In this document: positions 31,997 to 35,519 of the stretch, piece by piece
Layout: each line of letters opens with the position of its first letter
Position numbering within the stretch: the first letter of the stretch is position 1
From: Chlorobiaceae bacterium
GTDB lineage: Bacteria > Bacteroidota > Ignavibacteria > UBA10030 > SZUA-254
Length of the DNA stretch: 35,519 nt
Assembly: GCA_013824245.1 (NCBI GenBank)
Contig: PNNN01000001.1
Location: 1-35,519, forward strand
Reading direction: 5' to 3'
Position numbers and translations under genes: made by a program
The notes under the pieces: model-generated
The model's input: the letters and a program-made list of their open reading frames with translations, nothing else
What the model was told of the DNA's origin: nothing
The model's database searches: none

Positions 31997-34144
31997 GTGA
32001 CTTCCCTGCCTGCCAGATTATTTCAAAGCAAAACTCCCCGAAAACTGTACCGAATCGGGCTATTGATTATTACAGCATGTCTAGTCTTAGGGGCTTTGGT
32101 TTTTCCAATCGCGCTTCGCCCCGAATCTGTACCAATTAAATTAGGAAACGTTGCACCGCAAAATTTCGTCGCTCCCAGATCAACCACTTTTGAAAGCAAA
32201 ATATTAACCAAAATTGCACAAGAATCCGCAGCTGGCGCTGTAAGCGCTCACTATTTGCCTTCAGATTCCTCCATAACAAGAGCACAAATTGACACTCTTC
32301 AAATGGTTCTAAATTATATAAGCTCCGCGCGCTCAGATGCTTATGCAACCTATGACCAAAAACTTTCTGATTTGTCTCACATAACCCAACTTTCGTTACC
32401 CCCAAATATTTCAAATTCGATTCTCCAATTATCAGATAGTCAATGGCAAATGGTTGCCCACGAGTCATTATCAACACTTGAACAAACAATGCGTAGAACC
32501 ATCCGTGATTACCAAGTTCAAGAAAACCGGATCAATTTACCATCGCTAATTAGCTACTCACTCTCGGAAGAGCAGGCGCGTATTGTTGCACACCTGGTAT
32601 CTCCAATTATTGTCGCTAATAGCCTGTTTTCTGAAGAAGAAACCAATCTAGCCCGGCAACAAGCTATTGAAGCCGTTAAGCCAGTCACGCGAACCTATGT
32701 TCAAAACCAGACTATCGTCCTTAGAGGTCAAATAATTGATGAAGAACAACTTGAGGTTTTACAGTTGTTTGGTTTAATTAAACCGGAAAACAAAATCCAG
32801 GACCTTGTTGCGGCTTCTTCAATTGTTATCACCCTTGTCGGATTTATTGCACTTTATTTCACAAGAAGGACTGTAAGCCCAATGGGGGACTTAAAAAGTC
32901 TCACAGTCATCGCAATAGGTTTCCTTATTTTTCTTTATGGCGCAAGGTTTCTAATCCCAAATCGAGCTGTGATTCCTTATTTCTATCCTATTGCTGCATA
33001 TGCACTGATTCTTGTCACGTTATTTAATCTTGAAATTGGAATCATTTTTTCTTTGTCGTTAAGCATCCTTGCGGCATATGGACTTTCGAACTCATTGGAC
33101 TTGACCCTTTTTTACATGATCACTAGTCTTATCGGAGCTTTGTCGCTCGGAAAAGGTCGAAGAGTTACAAGTTTTTTTGGTGCCGCTATTACAATTGCAT
33201 TTGCTGGCAGCGCAGTCTTATTTGCGTATAAACTAACTGACCCATTGTCTGACCTACTTGGCATGGTCACTTTGCTCGGCGTCACATTCTTAAATGGATT
33301 TGCCTCAGCAAGTCTGGCCTTATTGATTCAATACTTGCTTTCTCAGCTTTTGGGGTTAGTAACTCCACTCCACTTGCTTGATATATCTCGACCAGATCAT
33401 CCATTATTAAAATATCTGTTACAAAACGCTCCGGGTACCTACCAGCATTCACTCCAAGTATCTAACCTTGCAGAACAAGCAGCCGAGGCAATTGGTGCAG
33501 ATGCGCTCCTCACTCGGGTTGGGACATTATTTCATGATGCTGGAAAAGCTGTTAATGCTTCCTTTTTTGTTGAAAACCAAATTCCTGGCAAACTAAACCC
33601 ACATGATGATCTTGACGCGGTGATAGCCGCTCAAACGATTATTCAACATGTAGCAGACGGAATTACTCTTGCTGACAAATATAGATTGCCGCCAAGGTTA
33701 AAAGATTTCATCCGTGAACATCATGGAACTCATATTACCCAATACCAATTCAATCGAGCTTTGGAAAAAGCAAACAATGATTCCGAAAAAGTAGATCAAG
33801 AACTGTTCCGCTACTCAGGTCCAAAACCCCGCTCGAAGGAAACTGCTTTACTTATGTTAGCTGATGGATGTGAAGCAAGATCCAGAGCAGAACTCCCAAA
33901 ATCGAAAGAGGAGCTAACAATTCTTGTTAAAAAAGTATTTGATTATTGTTATAAAGAAGGTCAATTCGACAAAACTAATTTAACAATTAAAGACATGAAT
34001 ACCGCTCAAGAATCCTTCATTAAAACACTTACAAATACTTATCATCCTCGAATCCAATATCCCGAAATAACAATTTCAACCGCTACCAAACAAGGATCAA
34101 GACTTGAGGATTCAAAGATTTTTCAAAAGTTAGAGAAAAAATGA
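31997..34144 (+). CDS. PgpH-like 7TM-HD phosphodiesterase (probable c-di-AMP hydrolase)
   Basis: The 715-residue product has an N-terminal membrane helix (about 17-40), an extracellular domain (about 45-265), about seven membrane helices (about 270-460), and a cytosolic HD domain with an HDIG-like motif. Catalytic His residues are in YQHSLQV (His484), HDAGK (His513, Asp514) and EHHG (His575, His576). This matches PgpH (YqfF), which degrades the signal nucleotide c-di-AMP. The HD motif reads HDAG instead of HDIG. The start is GTG, with no strong ribosome site, 7 bases after yqeY. The stop overlaps ybeY by 4 bases; the pgpH-ybeY-dgkA order is common in Gram-positive bacteria. Confidence 0.85.
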   Translation: MTSLPARLFQSKTPRKLYRIGLLIITACLVLGALVFPIALRPESVPIKLGNVAPQNFVAPRSTTFESKILTKIAQESAAGAVSAHYLPSDSSITRAQIDTLQMVLNYISSARSDAYATYDQKLSDLSHITQLSLPPNISNSILQLSDSQWQMVAHESLSTLEQTMRRTIRDYQVQENRINLPSLISYSLSEEQARIVAHLVSPIIVANSLFSEEETNLARQQAIEAVKPVTRTYVQNQTIVLRGQIIDEEQLEVLQLFGLIKPENKIQDLVAASSIVITLVGFIALYFTRRTVSPMGDLKSLTVIAIGFLIFLYGARFLIPNRAVIPYFYPIAAYALILVTLFNLEIGIIFSLSLSILAAYGLSNSLDLTLFYMITSLIGALSLGKGRRVTSFFGAAITIAFAGSAVLFAYKLTDPLSDLLGMVTLLGVTFLNGFASASLALLIQYLLSQLLGLVTPLHLLDISRPDHPLLKYLLQNAPGTYQHSLQVSNLAEQAAEAIGADALLTRVGTLFHDAGKAVNASFFVENQIPGKLNPHDDLDAVIAAQTIIQHVADGITLADKYRLPPRLKDFIREHHGTHITQYQFNRALEKANNDSEKVDQELFRYSGPKPRSKETALLMLADGCEARSRAELPKSKEELTILVKKVFDYCYKEGQFDKTNLTIKDMNTAQESFIKTLTNTYHPRIQYPEITISTATKQGSRLEDSKIFQKLEKK

Positions 34145-34614
34145 TCTCAGTCCTTATCAAAAGACCATTTTCCAAACTTGTATCCCGTTCGGTCATTAAA
34201 GACACGGCTAATCGTTCCATTGAATTCTTGATTGGCGCTGACAAGTTCGACCTTACTATCGTGATCGGGTCTGATAAATTGTTACAAGCTCTCAACATCC
34301 AATATCTAGGAACTGATAAACCGACGGATGTTTTGTCTTTTGCTTCAAAAGAAATTGACCCTGATACTGGCATCGTCAACCTAGGCGATATCATCATCTC
34401 TTATCAAACTGCAGAAAAACAAGCTTTGGAGGCTGGGCACCTTACCATCAATGAAATCCGGCTTCTCTTGATCCACGGGGTTCTTCATCTTCTTGGCTAT
34501 GATCACTTTTCAACCGCTGAGAAAGAAATAATGTGGAAAAAACAAAAAGTACTTCTGGATTTCCAGAATATCCAGATTAATCGTATTGCAGGGGACTGCG
34601 AATTTCATGATTGA
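34141..34614 (+). CDS. ybeY: endoribonuclease YbeY
   Basis: This 157-residue metalloprotein has the defining zinc motif HGVLHLLGYDH (112-122), with His112, His116 and His122, preceded by NEIRLLLI. TDVLSF and GDIIIS are also as in YbeY. YbeY is an endoribonuclease needed for 16S rRNA 3'-end maturation and ribosome quality control in many bacteria. The ATG overlaps the pgpH stop (ATGA), and the stop overlaps the dgkA start by 8 bases. Length is normal. Confidence 0.93.
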   Translation: MISVLIKRPFSKLVSRSVIKDTANRSIEFLIGADKFDLTIVIGSDKLLQALNIQYLGTDKPTDVLSFASKEIDPDTGIVNLGDIIISYQTAEKQALEAGHLTINEIRLLLIHGVLHLLGYDHFSTAEKEIMWKKQKVLLDFQNIQINRIAGDCEFHD

Positions 34615-34987
34615 TATTAAAACAATTGTTAGATCTATTTCTTTCGCTTTTCAAGGTTTATTCTATGTATTAAGAACTCAGAATAATGCTCGGTTTCACT
34701 CATTCGCAACTCTAATTGTCGTTGGTCTTGGAATTTGGCTGCAATTAAATTTCTTGCAATGGTGCATTATCATTATCGCTATTGGAATGGTATGGGTTAC
34801 TGAGTGTTTCAATACCTCTATTGAAAAACTTTTTGATTTAGTCAATCCTGCTTCCAATCCATTGGTAAAATATGGCAAAGACGCTGGTGCAGCTGCTGTT
34901 TTGATTTCAGCATTTTTAGGCATACTGCTGGGCATATTAGTTATGGGGCCACTTTTATATTTGAGGATCTTGTCACTTTTTAAGTAG
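34607..34987 (+). CDS. dgkA: diacylglycerol/undecaprenol kinase family protein
   Basis: The 126-residue product has three membrane helices, an N-terminal amphipathic part with SFAFQGLFYVLRTQNNAR, the catalytic VTECFNTSIEKLFDLV (64-79, Glu66 and Glu73) and the KDAGAAAVLISA helix (91-102). In Gram-positive-type bacteria this protein phosphorylates undecaprenol and so recycles the wall lipid carrier; in proteobacteria it uses diacylglycerol. I chose the ATG at 34607, with AGGGGA about 11 bases upstream, over an in-frame TTG at 34586. It overlaps ybeY by 8 bases. Confidence 0.9.
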   Translation: MIDIKTIVRSISFAFQGLFYVLRTQNNARFHSFATLIVVGLGIWLQLNFLQWCIIIIAIGMVWVTECFNTSIEKLFDLVNPASNPLVKYGKDAGAAAVLISAFLGILLGILVMGPLLYLRILSLFK

Positions 34988-34990
34988 GTT

Positions 34991-35519
34991 ATGAACGCAA
35001 ATGGGTCAATGATTTTTGGTACGGTAGGTTCGCCAATTTCGACGTGAAAGAAGCCTGGTGGCATCATGGGCGCAATTCTAAGATTGAGCGAAATGGGGCT
35101 TTGTGCGTTAGAGTTGGGCTGGGTTCAATCCGTTAGAATATCTGAAGAAAATATAAAAGATCAAACAGCAATCTACTTTAAGTGACATCAACTTAAATGT
35201 TCATGCTCCCTATTTCATTAATCTAAATTCTGATGAAGAGGAATGCCCAAAATCAAGTCAACGCTTGATAGCTGCTGCTCACTTTGGCAATTTAGCTGGC
35301 TCTACTGATATCATTTTCCACCCTGGCGCATATTTTGAAGAACATCATCTCAAGTTTTATCAATCGCAATCCCCAGATTACAAAATTCGAAGATGAGCTG
35401 CGATCTGCTAATAATCCGGTCATTCTCCGCCCTGAGACAGGTGTATTACGGAAGTTTGCCCTAACGGGTTCGGATTTTGAAAAGGCAATGAACCCTGGCG
35501 TCGCCCAGCGCCACTACGC
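34991..35519 (+). pseudogene. endonuclease IV-like gene with a stop and several frameshifts, 3' end outside the window
   Basis: Conceptual translation gives an AP-endonuclease TIM-barrel opening, FGTVGSPIST, then KKPGG, ELGWVQSVR, INLNVHAPYFINLN, DIIFHPGAYF and NPVILRPET. That is the pattern of the endonuclease IV-like family of archaea and Chloroflexota. The frame is broken: TGA at 35045, a shift near 35157-35160, a shift near 35349-35351, and one near 35382-35385 that looks like a lost A in an A-run. After 35425 the text becomes ragged. Damage begins just after the intact dgkA and increases toward the window end. It may be a decaying gene or low-quality sequence at a contig end. The start is ATG at 34991 or 35009. 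Confidence 0.6.

Noticed and set aside
35045..35047. In-frame TGA in the endonuclease IV gene as a selenocysteine codon
   Set aside because: The family has no Cys or selenocysteine at this position (Pro is usual), and further frameshifts follow, so it is damage or error.
1..35519. CRISPR arrays, tRNA or rRNA genes, classical restriction or toxin-antitoxin modules
   Set aside because: No regularly spaced repeats, cloverleaf sequences or matching protein families were seen on either strand.

Overview
The window is about 35.5 kb of AT-rich, densely packed bacterial DNA. Gene content points to a Chloroflexota bacterium, most likely Anaerolineae-like: F420 biosynthesis beside molybdenum hydroxylases, a small two-helix protein ending in a Pro-Pro-Arg-Phe-Gly-Pro motif, and a lipoprotein with a TIM-barrel-like tail. 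This placement is inference; there is no rRNA or other phylogenetic marker to settle it. I see no tRNA, rRNA, insertion sequence, prophage or CRISPR array.

Layout. (1) 1-230: a short leader with a strong GC hairpin. (2) 231-7232, plus strand: LarA-type racemase, alpha/beta hydrolase, Asp23/YqhY protein, NusB, a large secreted lipoprotein, and ATP-dependent PEP carboxykinase. (3) 7283-8029, minus: prepilin peptidase. (4) 8112-12149, plus: a MrfA/MrfB (YprA/YprB) DNA-repair pair followed by a DUF2007 protein. This MrfA carries an HNH nuclease domain inside its C-terminal region, and its promoter contains a perfect 14-bp palindrome. (5) 12146-28694, minus: fifteen genes on one strand with gaps of 50 bp or less, read from 28694 downwards: SsnA-like aminohydrolase, F420-NADP reductase, CofE, CofD, CofC, F420-type flavin-independent oxidoreductase, FAD subunit, [2Fe-2S]-Mo fusion subunit, CBS-containing Mn pyrophosphatase, XdhC, [FAD-2Fe-2S] fusion subunit, a small membrane protein, Mo subunit, and two tandem MocA-like nucleotidyltransferases. 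(6) 28842-34987, plus: M20 dipeptidase, DUF1385 membrane protein, ComEA-like protein, YqeY, a PgpH-like 7TM-HD phosphodiesterase, YbeY and DgkA. (7) 34991-35519: an endonuclease IV-like gene with a nonsense codon and several frameshifts, running off the window end.

How it fits together. The fifteen-gene block looks like one metabolic unit. It encodes two molybdenum hydroxylases with complementary domain fusions, their cofactor maturation (MocA-like, XdhC), a pyrophosphatase that could remove PPi released by MocA and CofC, most of the F420 pathway after the FO stage, and F420-using oxidoreductases. An SsnA-type hydrolase otherwise known from purine and selenium-dependent hydroxylase loci heads the block. 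The best hypothesis for a new system here is an F420-coupled N-heterocycle (purine-like) oxidation and deamination pathway. The second candidate is the nuclease-armed MrfAB variant.
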